The notes under the pieces are model-generated. The model was not told where the DNA came from and searched no databases. It was given only the letters and a program-made list of their open reading frames with translations. A stretch of 64,000 nucleotides of DNA from Bolinopsis microptera (taxonomy: Eukaryota; Ctenophora; Tentaculata; Lobata; Bolinopsidae). Shown in pieces: positions 36,555 to 49,896 of this stretch (its first letter is position 1; every line of letters starts with the position of its first letter). Position numbers and translations under genes: made by a program. The stretch covers positions 8,669,303-8,733,302 of the forward strand of contig NC_087075.1 of NCBI RefSeq assembly GCF_026151205.1, given 5' to 3'.

Positions 36555-39500
36555 TTAAAGTTTAACTTTATCCTCCTGTATCGCCGGTTCTTCTGAAACT
36601 ACGACATGTACATCCACTTCTAATATATTTTGTTCCGTTTGAGATTTTTCGTCCGGTTTCGGTTCAGGAGTAATTCCAACTGCAGTCTGATCTGTAGTGG
36701 GATTTATTTCTTGTAGTTCTGTGCCAGGATTTTCAATAATTTCTGCATTATTCTGTACATTATTCAATCGTCTTAACTTGATGAGCGACAGGAGCTTCAT
36801 CATACCTCTCTTTATTTTGGAAAATATTGAATAAATAAATGTTTGCAAATAATGGTCATAAAGGATAGGATTTATGACAGAGTTTATTGGAAGGACTAAG
36901 ATTGAGAAAAAGGAGTACCATTTTGTCGCATCCAAAATGTCTAAATAATGAAAGCAGCAGACTACAATAAACGGTACCCAACACACAAAATCAGTGAGAG
37001 TAATCCAGATGGTGATTCGATGAAGTTTAGCGTTCATTTTCTTAGCTGTTTTGTCCGTGCTGTTCATGGCGACTCTTTTGGCTGATTTTCTAGTTTTGAT
37101 CACTATCGCACCATACGAAAGACTTATTGTGATAAAGCATATAAAGTTTAAACAGAGTAGAGTGAAAACAAAACTTCCTTGAGGGTCATCTTTGGTCACA
37201 AAATACTTAAACAAGCACACAGCATCGTTACCGTAAAATGACTGGCGCTTGTATGAAATTCCACCATAATCGTGTGAAAACATGGGCTTAACCAAAGTGT
37301 CTATCTGTGCCCATCTGAGGTCGTCCATCCTTATCCTGCCATAATATTCATGCAGTATAGACTGTAGAATTTTCTTGTTCGGACATCCATGAAATAATGT
37401 GTTTGATGCTTCAAACCTTACCCCATTGATGAAGAAGTCTTCTAGTCCGATCACTAGAGGTGTCAACGAGGTTATCAGAGCCAAGAACATCACTATCACT
37501 ACCAAAAACAGCAATTTTCGTGTGCTTCCCTTGTTTACTCTTTTTGGAATCACAAAATCGTTTTTAATTCCTGAGAACCTAAGTAAACTCAAGAAGGTAA
37601 TGGAAAATAGAGATACTTGAGAAGCCGTCGTACTTATGACACCAAGGGCAACACAAGTGTCACCCGTAATCCATTCAAACTTTTTAAAGCAGTAAGTTGC
37701 ACCACGGTAACTGTCATGAACGGCAATCACCGTGAGATACAATCCCATTAAAAAGTCTCCTAAACTTATTAAAGCGATCAGACCATTGTTCAGGAGGGCC
37801 GGTTCTGATTTACATTTCGCTATGGTAAATATGTTATCGAAGAAAGATTTCCAATTTAGAATGATCGCAGAAATCCCGACAACCCACGCTACGACCTGAA
37901 GAAAACTGTTGCCAATTATTGTCTGTCCACAAGTGTCATTACATTCATCTGACATGTCAGAGCAGTGAATAATTCCATCACACTTTTGCGTTATTGGCAG
38001 ATATTCTTCAGATGTTTCACATCGATAATGGTTCGAGCATGGAGATTCATCTGAAAAATCTCCACAATCATCAGCCCAGTTACAAACTTTGTCATATGTT
38101 AGACATTTGTTATTTTTGCATCGAAATAGATCATCGCCAAGATCACCTGTCTTGTGATCTCTGAGCAAGAAAGTAAGTTCGCCATTGCTGCCTTGAGTAA
38201 ACACTCTTTTGTTTTCAAATTGCCCTGGGCATGAGCTCCACGTTATTCGTCTTGTTAAAGGACAGATGGTGTTATCACGGCATAGACCAAGACAACTTAA
38301 AAACACGTAGTATTCTCCATAAGCGTGTCTACAATCGTTCTTGCCATTTGGTACAACGACTTCATGTGTTTTGTTCCTGCCGAAAACGTTTTCCAAATGG
38401 ACGAAGTATACAAGAGAACATGTGTTGTTTTTCAAGTACTCTATATCTATTATACCATATTGGCAGTAAGACAGCCTCCTTCTGTTCAATTTGTCTCTTA
38501 CAGCTATATTATTCGGCTTGATGGCATCTCTGGACAGATAGCAAATTTGGTTTTCATTTTGGCAAGATTCCTTTTTATCGCATAGATTAGCGAACTCAAT
38601 GAATGAATATTGGTCGATGTTATAGCACAGAAATACTTCCTTACAAGAACTGTTATATCTGACATATCGAGCTGTAACTCCCTGTCCACAGGTAGGCCAA
38701 TCATCTAATTCATCTTCACCATCCAGGCAGTCATTCAAACCATCGTCAACCCATTCCAGCGGAAATGTAACCTTATCTTGAACTGCTGTTTGTTCATACC
38801 TCCGATGACATGTTTTATTAGTCATTTGATGACACTTTTCGTGCATTTCGTCACTGAAGTCCTCGCAGTCTGCTTCACCATCACACATAGCGTGTTTGTG
38901 AATAAAACAAGACAGACTGACTTGAATACAGGCTTTGTCAAGTCCATCATCACAAATTTGGGGGATCTTTGGGGATTGGCCTAATACAAACCCATGACCG
39001 CTTAAACATATGATGTGTCTGGCAACAGAAGTCAGGTACCCTTTCACCGGGCAACTTACACCAACTCTCAATGGGTCTGAACAGTTTGTTTGGTCCATGA
39101 AATCATCACAAAATTCCAAGACTTTCAATTTTCCGCTGATATTTTCGTTAATGAATCGTGCAGCACATCTAGAGAAATTAGAAAGGGGATATATCAATCC
39201 CGTAAATAAATTGAAGCAGGTTTTAGTGATTTCATCCACGGAGCAATCTATGACTTCAACAGTTCCCTCCGTACAGAATACATCACTACACATCCAATTT
39301 GGAGAAATGTAGACACCAGATTTACACCAGACACCATAGCCAAAACCGTTACACACACTCTCATCCCCACAGTTAATATGTCCAGCCATGCAAACCGAGT
39401 CACACGTTAAAGAACTATTACCTTCGCAGAACCTTTCATCTAAATCTGTGTTCCTACAGTCATTTATACCATCGCAAACAGTGAGAGTGAATCCAAAGAA

Positions 39501-40485
39501 ACCACCAAAGCTGAAGTCTGGAATTTTGTAATATTCATCAGTCTGACATATGTATCCACATGGGTAATCAGTTTCTGATAAAAAAATTATTTTATATTTA
39601 TAAAACGAATATTAACTATCGATCGAGAAAAAAAAATCCGTACATTTAAAAAAATGAGATTTGGCAATTTATAGAACAAACATATATGAAATTTGTTTAC
39701 ATTTCTAGAAAAACAATTTGCTTCAAAGGTAAGATCAATTTAAGAGTTTTTCTGACACGCTTACACAGAGTGAACAAGATCTCACCTGGAATGTTGGTCG
39801 TGGTAATGCCATAATCTTCATTAATGCTACAAGCTTGATAGAAATTAGAATCATCCTCACAAAGAACATCCACTGTCGCCATAATACTCCTGAAAAGAGA
39901 AATACATGTTTTAACGATGCAAAGTGATGTCCAAACTGAAGACATAGTGTAATTTAACTTGTAAATATGGGTATTAGATATTATGTTAAAACAATAAAAG
40001 TCAAATGTTTTAAAGTGTAGTTAGAGTTCCTACCTGCCAAATAACACACGGTTTATTTTGTATTCTTGAGAGGAGTTGACACACTTGTAAGTCTTATGAT
40101 CTTGATATAATGATATGTAGGTAGGTTCTTCCACCGAAACTCTTTCACAAATATATTGTAGGAAACCTCCTACTTCCCTGATCTCGCACTCTCCTGAATA
40201 TCACCAAATGGGCATTATAACATATATAATATACTTTAACTTGAATTGAACTTATAAAATTGTTGATTCTGTAAAATGTGATAAAAATCAAATGTTATGT
40301 TTTCATATATCCGTCAACGTTAACCAACTCTACAGATATTTAGTGACATTTTAACAGCGTTATATGTTACCTGCAGTTACATTAGGGTCAAGTCCATCGT
40401 TTACACCAAGTGGAGGTCCATGAGTGTGTTGAGATAAAGCCATGGCAAAAATAAACATGATCATTAAAGGCAAGAATAACTGCAT
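36555..40485 (-). CDS. Receptor B: LDLa-rich, LGR/RXFP-like class A GPCR
   Basis: Exons 40371-40485 (signal peptide, MQLFLPLMIMFIFAMA), 40034-40193 (Cys module, EVGGFLQYIC), 39786-39889 and 36555-39574; phases 1, 2, 1; 1132 residues. From the third LDLa module onward it is nearly identical to receptor A, including the 7TM region and loop 2, while the first modules differ strongly (GHINCGDESVCNGFGYGVWC; no CDGxNDC run after it). TM7 is LPINSVINPILYD. The cytoplasmic tail matches A, with a few extra residues at the end (KVKL). The near-identity of the 3' part with A, against diverged 5' modules, suggests recent duplication or gene conversion. Downstream homology with A continues about 90 bases beyond the stop. 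Confidence 0.92.
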
Positions 40486-40535
40486 TTTAAATAAATTGGG
40501 TCCGATAAGACGAATGATTTGACCTTATGGACTTT

Positions 40536-40593
40536 GTTTATATACGTCTTTTTTGGGAACTGCTAATACAAATATGGTTTAAGAGTCACGCTT
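40536..40593 (-). promoter_or_regulatory. Receptor B promoter: TATA box and shared motif
   Basis: GTATATAAAC (minus, 40545-40536) about 55 bp upstream of the start codon, and AAGCGTGAC (minus, 40593-40585) about 100 bp upstream. Confidence 0.6.
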
Positions 40594-41584
40594 CCATTCG
40601 CTAAATTCGTTCAAACAATATGAGAGAGTCGGTATCACTCAGGATTTATTAGGTCCGCATTATCGCGATGTTGCATGAGCATGTTTTATTTTCAAATTTT
40701 TCGATCTTTGCTGTCCTCTGTTGCATTTATCAATATCAAGTTCAACAATGACTTACCTAGAATTATGCTTTCTTAGAAACGTGACTAATAAATGCTTTTA
40801 AACGTAAGGAAATGTTGTTCAAATGAATTCATAAAATGTTTCTCATCCTGAAAAAGCTGAGGATAGCTGAAGGAGCAACCAACAAACTTTTTCAACTTGT
40901 TTGTTTCCAATTCTTTGACGACAATCGTTATTGTTCCGCAGTAACTCGACTGCTAAAGGTACACATCAGGGTAGACAACTTAAATACTTAAGTATAAACT
41001 CTTAAGTTTGTGCCAGCACTAAAAGTAAAGCATGCCTTAAATAATTGTTGGGGAATATGTAAATGGGCTGCTGCCTCCTCCCCATTATTACAGCAAATAG
41101 AGTCCGGAATGGCTGTGTATTCAGTTTCAGGAGAGAATCATCTCTCGTAATGCTGCATTTGTGTGGCCACCATACTCGTCTGATGTCAATTTTACACCAA
41201 TCCCACAAATTGAAACGATATACCGTAACACACAACACAAAAAGTAAAACTACTGGCAACGTGTCCTCAAAAGAAAAACCCTAAATATACCTAGCCTTGG
41301 TGAGAACGATGTGTGCTCAACAAGTCAATAGTCATCACATACCTGAGTTACAATCACGGTTGCAGTTTTAAACTCATAAAAAAAGTTCATCGTTAACAGC
41401 AAAAATCAACAAATATACGCAGCGATCTTACGTGCATACAGAGTGACACCGACGCTCAAATTATACAAATACAAATACAGATAACGAAAATACTGTCTGT
41501 TACACCTTATTAAAAGTTATTTACATTGAAAATCCGTCCATCCCTAATATAGTGATACTCGGTCGGTTGAACAGTTATCATTGC

Positions 41585-42657
41585 CAGAGGCACATATTAG
41601 GTGCGGTAAAAAAATCGAAATTATGCGGTACCGCATCCGACTATAAAGGTAAAATGTGCGGTAAGGTGCGGTAAATTTTTACCAATTATGCGGCGATTTT
41701 TTCGAAATTTGTGCGGGAATTGTGCGGTTTTCTGTAGCTGTTCGTTTCTTTAGGAAACAGTCCATGACGTTGTGATGTGATATAGAGTAATCAGATGATG
41801 TGGTGAAGTTACGAATGATAACTGATACACTATAATCGAAATACGGTAACGAAGAGGGTTCCATAACGGCCTGGGTCACGGTCCCGCAAGGGCCTGGGTC
41901 AGGGTCCGGAAAGGGCCTGCGTCAGGGTCCCGAAAGGGCCTGGGTCAGGGTCCCGAAAGGGCCTGGGTCAGGGTCCCAAAAGGGCCTGGGTCAGGGTCCC
42001 GAAAGGGCCAGGGTCACGGTCCCGAAAGGGCCTGGTTCACGGTCCCGAAAGGGCCTGGGTCACGTGGTAACCGGGTCACGTGGCCTAGGCATGAGTTCCA
42101 AAAGGGCCTGGGTCACGGTCCCGAAAGGGCCTGGGTCAGGGTCCCGAAAGGGCCTGGGTCACGTGGTAACTGGGTCACGTGGCCTAGGTATGAGTTCCAA
42201 AAGGGCCTGGGTCACGGTCCCGAAAGGGCCTGGGTCAGGGTCCCGAAAGGGCCTGGGTCACGGTCTCGAAAGGGCCTGGGTCAGGGTCCCGAAAGGGCCT
42301 GGGTCACGGTCCCGAAAGGGCCTGGGTCACGGTCCCGAAAGGGCCTGGGTCAGGGTCCCGAAAGGGCCTGGGTCACGGTCCCGAAAGGGCCTGGGTCAGG
42401 GTCCCGAAAGGGCCTGAGTCACGGTCCTAAAAGGGCCCGACTTTTAACATATTTTGGTTTTTACACTCGAAAATCTTAACGCGAAAATTTCAAAAAAAAA
42501 TTATGCGAAATTACGCGGAAAATGCTTGATTATGCGGAAATATGCAGAAAATTACAAAATGTGGGGACATGTGCGGAAAACAATAAATTATGCGGAAATG
42601 TGCGGAAAACGGTAAATTGTGCGATCCCGCACCCATCGCACCTAATATGTGCCTCTG
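41585..42657. mobile_element. Non-autonomous hAT-type element with internal 23-bp minisatellite
   Basis: Inverted ends CAGAGGCACATATTAGGTGCG and its complement, flanked on both sides by the 8-bp duplication ATCATTGC (41577-41584 and 42658-42665), which is the hAT hallmark. Inside, about 41865-42440 is a 23-bp array (GGGTCCCGAAAGGGCCTGGGTCA) with two insertions of a GGTAAC..GGGTCACGTGG block. Both subterminal zones are rich in TGCGGAAA/TGCGGTAA words. No transposase. A single end of a related copy lies at 60932-60985. Confidence 0.9.
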
Positions 42658-42823
42658 ATCATTGCCTACAATTTAACAACAAGTTTCTGATGAGCTGCTC
42701 TCTCCTCCTTGCTTCTGTCAGGTGTGATGTGCCATGTGTGGTGATCTCAAGATTTAGATTTCTTCAGATTCTTTGCTCAAGCAAGAGCCATTTTGACTGA
42801 TTCCGCACAAGCCAATGTTACTT

Positions 42824-43216
42824 TTATCGGTCTCGGTTTACCACTGCCTGAAGATGTTTAAGTCCCGATTGAATTTGCTGCCACAACTTTATGATCAAGT
42901 CGAGCGCTTCTTTTGCCACTAAGAGCGGATCAGTGGAGTAATTCTCTGGTATGTAACCGCAGATAATGAAATTCTTGCTGCGGATGTCATCTTCAACTAC
43001 GGATTTCACAACTGTCTTTATACTGTTGTTCGACGGAATACTTAAAGATGTTCCGCAGTTCATATCCACCTTGTTTTCATCTCGGTCAAAACAGTACTCT
43101 GAAAAGAGTCGAGTTGCTCCTGTAGTAGCCAAGGGATCTTCATTTAGGCCCATTAATTTTGAATGATCCAGTTCTGTAACACTTTGTGTTTTTGACTTCT
43201 TCCTAATCTCATACAT
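42824..43216 (-). pseudogene. Fragment related to the ORF1-like protein
   Basis: A 130-residue ORF with TVVKSVVEDDIRSKNFIICG, matching the corresponding block of the ORF1-like protein at 33633-34475, but lacking its N-terminal coiled coil and the conserved C-terminal half. It ends soon after. It lies between receptors B and C on the receptors' strand. 43217-43934 holds nothing that I can support. Confidence 0.5.
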
Positions 43217-43934
43217 CGCCGACTATAACTCCTTTTCAAGTCCATTTCACAAAAATTAAGGCGTACAGCACGACGTGTCGGTGTAAAAGCAGATAAAACT
43301 ACTGATAAGAGAACAAACTGTTGCAAAAGCTAGCATAAAAGATTGTAACGCTGAATTGAGCATATGATATCAAGAAAGGCCTTTAAAGGCCATTTGATGC
43401 AGTCACCAGTTTATCCAGAACCAAAATTTTGTCACTCTATGCCATGGTGGTTCCAGAAAATTCGGGTCTAGACTCATATAGATGCGGTCTCTGCGCTTTA
43501 TGAGAAGCCAGACGTGTGTGTCATTAGCTGTAAGTACCTTCTATGACACTGACCGATACATTGTACAAGTAAATTGTGTACTGCTGTACTGCCTAAAGAA
43601 AAATTACTAATACTTGTACAGAACAGTTTCAGAAAAGCAGCCTTGAAAATAGTAATCAATTTGAACCGTTCAGTTTTTCGATATTCATCACGATCTTCCT
43701 ATGCCATATTTTGCAACGTTAGCTGTTCCAAACTTTTTTTGACAAAGAAAACACTAAATAATTTACAAGAGAAAAGCTTGAAATATCGGACAGATGAATC
43801 GGCATAGTCAAATATAAAACAATCCCAATGCAAGAAAAAAAGATACTAATAATTTTTTTAAAGTAGCAGCACAGTCGCAGTTGGATATTAACAATGACAT
43901 TTTAAAGATACGACAATTCGAAAGCCAACCTTAC

Positions 43935-46900
43935 TCAGTTTGAGTGGCAACGTTTATCTTTCTGTATGTCACGTAAAACTGTGACAGGTACATCAACCTT
44001 TACAACATTTTGAATAGAGTTTTCGACACTACAGTCTACAGTCGACTGCACTGAGATAGTTTTGATCTGGTTATCGTCATCCTCATGTTTCGATTCTACT
44101 TCTGATTGTAAACGTGGGCTTTTCTCGGGAGCGTCTCCGTCCAGCTTTGGTTCTGGAACATCTACCATTGTGTTTCTTCCCTCTGGAGCAATTGCAACTA
44201 CCATTTTGTTTCTTCCTTCTGGAGCAATTGCAACTACCAATTTGTTTCTTCCCTCTGGAGCAATTGCAACTACCATTGTGTTTCTTCCCTCTGGAGCAAT
44301 TGCAACTACCATTTTGTTTCTTCCTTCTGGAGCAATTGCAACTAACAATTTGTTTCTTCCTTCGGGAGCAATTGCAACTTCCGTCTGATCAACTGTTGGC
44401 TTCATTTCTTGTAGTTCTATGTCCTGAACTTTATTCGATCGTCTTAACTTGATAAGCGACATAAGCTTCATCATTTTTGTCTTGATTTTGAAGTATATTG
44501 AATAAATGAATGCTTGCAAAGAACGGTCATAAAGGATAGGATTTATGACAGAGTTTATTGGAAGGACTAAGATTGAGAAAAAGGAGTACCACTCTGTCGC
44601 ATCCAAAATATCCAAATAATGAAAGCAGCAAGCTACAATAAAAGGAACCCAACACGCAAAGTCAGTGAAAGTAATCCAGATGGTTATTCGATGAAGTTTA
44701 GAGTTCGTTTTCTTTGCTGTTTTATCCCTGTTCTTCATTGCAACCCCTTTAGCGGATTTTCTAGTTTTTGTCACTATTGCACCATACGAAAGTCCTATCA
44801 CAACAAAGCATATAAAGTTGAAACAGAGTAAAACAAAAACGTAAATACCCTGGGGGTCATCTTTTCTCACAAAATACTTGAACAAGCAAACAGCATCGTT
44901 GCCGTAAAATGACTGGCGCTTGTACGAAATTCCACCATAATCATGTGAAAACATGGGCTTAACTAAAGTGTCAATCTGTGCCCATTTCAGGTCATCCATC
45001 CTTATCCTGCCATAGTATTCATGCAGTATAGACTGAAGAACTTTTTTGTTAGGACATCCATGGAATAAAGTATTCGATGCTTCAAACCTTACTCCGTTAA
45101 CAAAGAATTCTTCCAGGCCTTTCACAAGAGGCGTCAATGAGATTACCAGAGAGTTTGTTATTATCATGACAACCATACCCGCTAACTTCTTCAAGCTTGC
45201 TTTTGTTACACTTTTTGGAATCACAAAATCATTTTTAATCCCTGACAACCTAAGTAAACTCAAGAGGGTCATGGAAAACAACGAAATATGTGAAGCTGTT
45301 GTACTTATGGCACCAAGAGCAACACAAGTGTCACTCGAAATCCATTCAAACTTTTTAAAGCAGTATTTTGTGCCATAGTAACTGTCATAGACGGAGATAA
45401 CAGTAATATACAATCCCATTAATAAGTCCCCTGAACTTATCACAGCGATCAAACCATTATTCAACAGTGCTGGTTCTGATTTGCATTTCGAAATGGTTGA
45501 AATGTTATTGAATAATGATATTCCGTTTAAAAGGATCGCTAAAATCCCAACAACCCACGCGACAATCCGAATAAAATAGCTCCCAATTAGTCTCTGTCCA
45601 CAAATATCATTACATTCATCTGACATGTCAGAGCAGTGAATAATTCCATCACACTTTTGCGTTATTGGCAGATATTCTTTAGATATTTCACATTGATAAT
45701 GGTTGAAGCAAGAAGATTCATCCGAAGAATCCCCACAGTCATCAACCAGGTTGCATATTTTATCATATGTGAGACATTTGTTATTTTCACATCGAAACAG
45801 GTCATCACCGAGTTCACCTGTCCTGTGATCTCTGAGCAAGAAAGTAAGTTCACCATTACTGCCTTGAGTTAACACTCTTTCGTTTTCAAATTGTCCTGGG
45901 CATGAGTTCCATAATAATTGTCTGGTGAGAGGACATAGTGAGTTATTGCTACATAGACCAAGACAACTTTGAAAAACATAGTGCTCTCCATAAACGTGTC
46001 TACAATCGATCATGGCATCTGGCACCATGATTTCGGAATTTTGTCTGTTTCTGCCGAAAATGTTCTTCGATTTGAAAATGATTTCAGGAGAACATGTACT
46101 ATTTTTTAAATACTCAACATCGTTCAATCCCTTGAGACAATAGGAAAGCCTCACTCTGCCTATTTCATCTCTTAGAGCTGTAGTGACCGGTGTGATTGTT
46201 TCCCTCGACAAGAAGCAGATTTTGTTTTCATTATGACAAGATTCTTTTTTATCGCATAGGTTAGCGAACTCAATAAACTGTTGGTCGCTGTTATAGCACA
46301 GAAATACTTCCTTACAAGAACTGTCATATCTAACATATCGAGCTGTAATTCCCTGTCCACAGGTAGGCCAATCATCTATTTCGTCTTCACCATCCAAGCA
46401 ATCAATAACCCCATCACCAACCCATTCCAGCGGAAATGTCATCTTGTCTCGAATTGTTGTCAGTAAAAACCTCCGGTAACATTTTTTGACAGTCATATGA
46501 TCACACCGTTCATCTAATTCGTCGCTGGAGTCATGACAGTGTACGTCACCATTGCATATACCGTGTTTGTGAATATAGCAAGATAGACTGATCTGAACGC
46601 AGGCTTTGTCAAGTCCATCGTCGCAAATTTGGGGGATCTTTGGAGCTATACCATTTGCAAACCCAGACCCGCTATTACAGATTATCTGTTTGGCAACAGT
46701 TGAAAGGTAGCCTTTTATTGGACAAATAACACCAACTCTCCGGATATCCGAGCAGTTTGTTTGGTCCATAAAATCGTCACAAAAGTCTAAAGGTTCCAAT
46801 GTTGTGCTGAAACTCATGCTCCTGAAGCGGGTACCACATCTGGAAACATTATAAAGGGGCTCTATCATTCCCGACTGGGAGTTGAAACATGTTGTAGAAT

Positions 46901-49844
46901 TTTCATTGATTGAGCAATCTATATCGTCTGGCTTCTCCAAACAGTAATTAATTCCCCAACAAATGGTGAAGGGGGGCCAGTATTCTCCAGACCTGCACCG
47001 TACTCCATAGTTATATCCATGGCATAAGCTTTCATCATCACAACTCGCAGAGTCAGTTTTACATACCAAATCACATAGTTCAGAATCATCTGATCCTGCA
47101 CAGAATCGTTCGTCTAAATCAGTGTTAAGACAGTCATTAATGCCGTCACAATTTTTGAATTTAAATCCAAACGAGGGCATTCCATGGAAGTTTAAGTCAG
47201 GAATGTGGTAATAGCGGTTCGTATTCAAACAAAAATATCCACATGGGTAATCACCTGTAAAGAATGGTTTATCTTAAAACCCTATAATAGATCTGAATAC
47301 TGGTGGGGTGGTGAACCATATTTTTATTATCAATCGGCTTCCAGTATTGAGTTATTAAAACCAGAATAACTGCAAATTTTTAAAAATAAATATGATTTAT
47401 ATCTCTCCACCAGTATGCAGATTTATTGATCAAATTTGCTCGAATAAGAATATCTTATCATCGCATTGAGATTTGGGAAGCTGTGCTTATTTTAAAATCT
47501 CAAGTAGTGAAATGATCAAAGTTTATCCATTTAACCTATGTAAAAATATTGCACGCCCACACGATCTGATCTTACGATTATTACGAAGGTTAGTCAATGT
47601 CATGGCATCCGATAAATAGATGTAATTGTAATTGAGGTTAATTCCTCCATTGATGCCGCAAGCTTGATAAAAGTGAGGATCATCTTCACAGAGAACATTT
47701 ACTGTGGACAAAAAGGTCCTGAAAGTGAAATGTATTTATTCATTTGATGTAATGTACAGGGGGGGGGGGGGGGGCAAAAGTCAGTACCCATACGTTGGGT
47801 CTTATTTTATTTTATTTTTTAAGAGAGGCTGGGCCTGGTTGGCCTACGAGAGGATAGCATATGAATGCTTTGCCTACCTCTGTGGTATAGCAGTCCTGTG
47901 GGAGGATGCCGGTGGAATCAAGATGTGTAATCAAGGATGATGGTAAGTGTTGTGGGATGTGTCATAGATGAACGCTTAAGTGGTGGTTGAGTGTGGAAGA
48001 GAAAGGCGAAATAAGACGTCGTTAAAGTAGTCGCTATGTTACACCTGTCTGATCCAACTCCTCTGGCACCATTAAGCGTTACATTGGGTGTTATACCACC
48101 GCCGTGTTTTATATTTGAGAGGATTGGGCGACATCTGTCCGACAGCGACATCTGTCCGACTCAGAAAATAGGTTATTCGGACAATAGTTTATGTCGGATC
48201 CTACCGTACGATTTTCTTGAAACTTTCCATAAAGTATTGTCAATTGTGGTTATAGGTCAAATAATCTGTGCAAGTTTGAGCTAGTTTCTATGTGCCAAAT
48301 TTAAGATATCACTTTTAACACAAAAAAATATCTCCAATTCGGTGGTTTGTAGTGGTTCCACGGCATATATCTGGAGATCCAACGATATGATTTTCTTGAA
48401 ACTTTCTAGATAGTAAGATAGCTTTAAGACAAATAATTTGTGCAAGTTTGGGTAAATTTCTTTGGGCCAAATTTGAGATATCACTTCAAACACAAGAAAA
48501 TAGTGCTGTCGGGCAGATGTCGCTGTCGGACAGCCGACAGATGTCGAGTTACCGCAAAGTTGATTGGGTACTCAATGATTACCCGATTACGACACCGTAA
48601 TTGGGCTCTCTGCACGATTCCCATAATGCGGATCTAGCCTCAACCCAATCGCCTGATCACACGTAATGAATAAACTCGTTATGCTTCATATCTCGGTCAT
48701 CTGAGAAGCTAGAACTCTACTTTTTTCAGGATAAACGTAATGTACATGGCCAAACACCATCCAATAAAATTTCGCTCGATCCGACTATCCAAACTATCAA
48801 ATAAATGGGAAAATGAACTTTCATTTGAAGAAAATGAACACGAATATTTTTCGATTTGACAAATTCCTCGAACCAGTGGTGGTAGTAAGCCATACTAGAA
48901 AGAATTATTTCAATTGGGCACTCAGTGACTGAGCTATTAAGGCCAACGTATGGGTACTGACTTTTGCCCCCCCCCCCCCCTGTATTATGGAGGTGGAGGT
49001 GCAATGCTATTCTGATATGTCAATAGTGAAATATAAGAGTGAAATATAAGAGTGAAATATAAGAGTGAAATATAAGAGTGAAATATAAGAGTGAAATATA
49101 AGAGTGAAATATAAGAGTGAAATACAATAGTGAAATATAAGAGTGAAATATAAGAGTGAAATATAAGAGTGAAATATAAGAGTGAAATATAAGAGTGAAA
49201 TATAAGAGTGAAATATAAGAGTGAAATATAAGAGTGAAATATAAGAGAGAAATATAAGAGTGAAATATAAGAGCGAAATATAAGAGTGAAATATAAGAGT
49301 GAAATATAATAGTGAAATATAATAGTGAAATATAATAGTGAAATATAAGAGTGAAATATAAGAGTGAAATATAAGAGTGAAATATAAGAGTGAAATATAA
49401 GAGTGAAATATAAGAGAGAAATATAAGAGTGAAATATAGATAGAGCACCGACCTGCCAAATCGAAAATGCACGATGTTATACATTTTAGACGAGTTGACA
49501 CAACCGTAGGTTTTATTGTCGCTCAGCATCTCAATATGCGATGGAATATCACAAACGTATTTTAGGAAACCTCCTACTTCCCTGATCTTGCACTCTCCTG
49601 AACATAAGTTAGCTTTTAAAAGCATGCAGCTTGATCAAAGAAAGAAAAAAATAACACAGTTTTTGGGTCATGTCCTGACTCCTAAATAATGGATCATTCG
49701 TAATTTCCAAGCTTTAAAACTTTTATTCGAGAAACAAAACTCACCTGGATGGTCATATATTGCTTTTTGTGGAGAATAAAGATTGTCTTCAGACGAAATC
49801 GTGTCAAAAATGAAGATCATAGCCCGAAGAATAAAAAAATGCAT
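43935..49844 (-). CDS. Receptor C: LDLa-rich, LGR/RXFP-like class A GPCR with repeat-expanded tail
   Basis: Exons 49745-49844 (signal peptide, MHFFILRAMIFIFDTIS), 49453-49597 (Cys module), 47576-47718 (VLCEDDPHFYQACGING) and 43935-47254; phases 1, 2, 1; 1235 residues, the longest of the four. LDLa modules and 7TM as in A; TM7 LPINSVINPILYD. In the cytoplasmic tail about seven copies of a 12-residue unit (VVAIAPEGRNKM) replace the single ITPEPKPDEK-like segment of A and B, followed by a unique acidic/Ser end. Intron 2 carries a G-tract transposon (47757-48982) and a 13-bp array (49023-49437). Confidence 0.92.
44155..44390 (-). repeat. 36-bp coding tandem repeat in the receptor C tail
   Basis: About six and a half copies of a 36-base unit, all in frame, encoding V-V/A-A-I-A-P-E-G-R-N-K/T-M/L. 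Copies differ at one or two positions (NKL, NKM, NTM), and the order of variants suggests that two- to three-unit blocks were duplicated. Confidence 0.95.
47757..48982. mobile_element. 1.2-kb DNA element with G-tract terminal inverted repeats
   Basis: Left end CA followed by 16 G and CAAAAGTCAGTACCCATACG; the right end is its complement ending in 14 C and TG. It is flanked by TA on both sides, a possible TA target duplication. No transposase ORF. It contains a repeat at 47819-47925 that recurs at 62558-62665, and a nested inverted-repeat element at about 48123-48546. It sits in receptor C intron 2. Confidence 0.85.
48123..48546. mobile_element. Nested inverted-repeat element
   Basis: Ends about 48125-48162 (GGGCGACATCTGTCCGACAG) and 48505-48545 (CTGTCGGACAGCCGACAGAT) are inverted copies. 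Between them is a direct duplication of about 115 bp (48210-48330 and 48390-48505, both with TTTTCTTGAAACTTTC and GATATCACTT). It lies within the larger G-tract element. Confidence 0.7.
49023..49437. repeat. 13-bp minisatellite in receptor C intron 2
   Basis: About 32 copies of GTGAAATATAAGA with few variants, ending about 15 bases from exon 2's donor (49453). Because 13 is not divisible by three and no stop occurs, the minus strand is open in all frames with a 13-residue period; these ORFs are not genes. Confidence 0.97.
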
Positions 49845-49896
49845 CTCAAAAGCAGGGGTTGATACAACGAATGAATCATTTGGATTTGTTGATCTC

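Noticed and set aside
42064..42417. Gly/Arg-rich 117-residue ORF
   Set aside because: Reads through the 23-bp minisatellite inside the hAT MITE; low complexity.
44062..44452. Plus-strand repeat ORFs opposite the receptor C tail
   Set aside because: Shadow of the in-frame 36-bp coding repeat on the minus strand.
49007..49625. Hydrophobic repeat ORFs that look like multi-pass membrane proteins
   Set aside because: Caused by the 13-bp AT-rich array, open in all frames; only 49453-49597 is a true exon.
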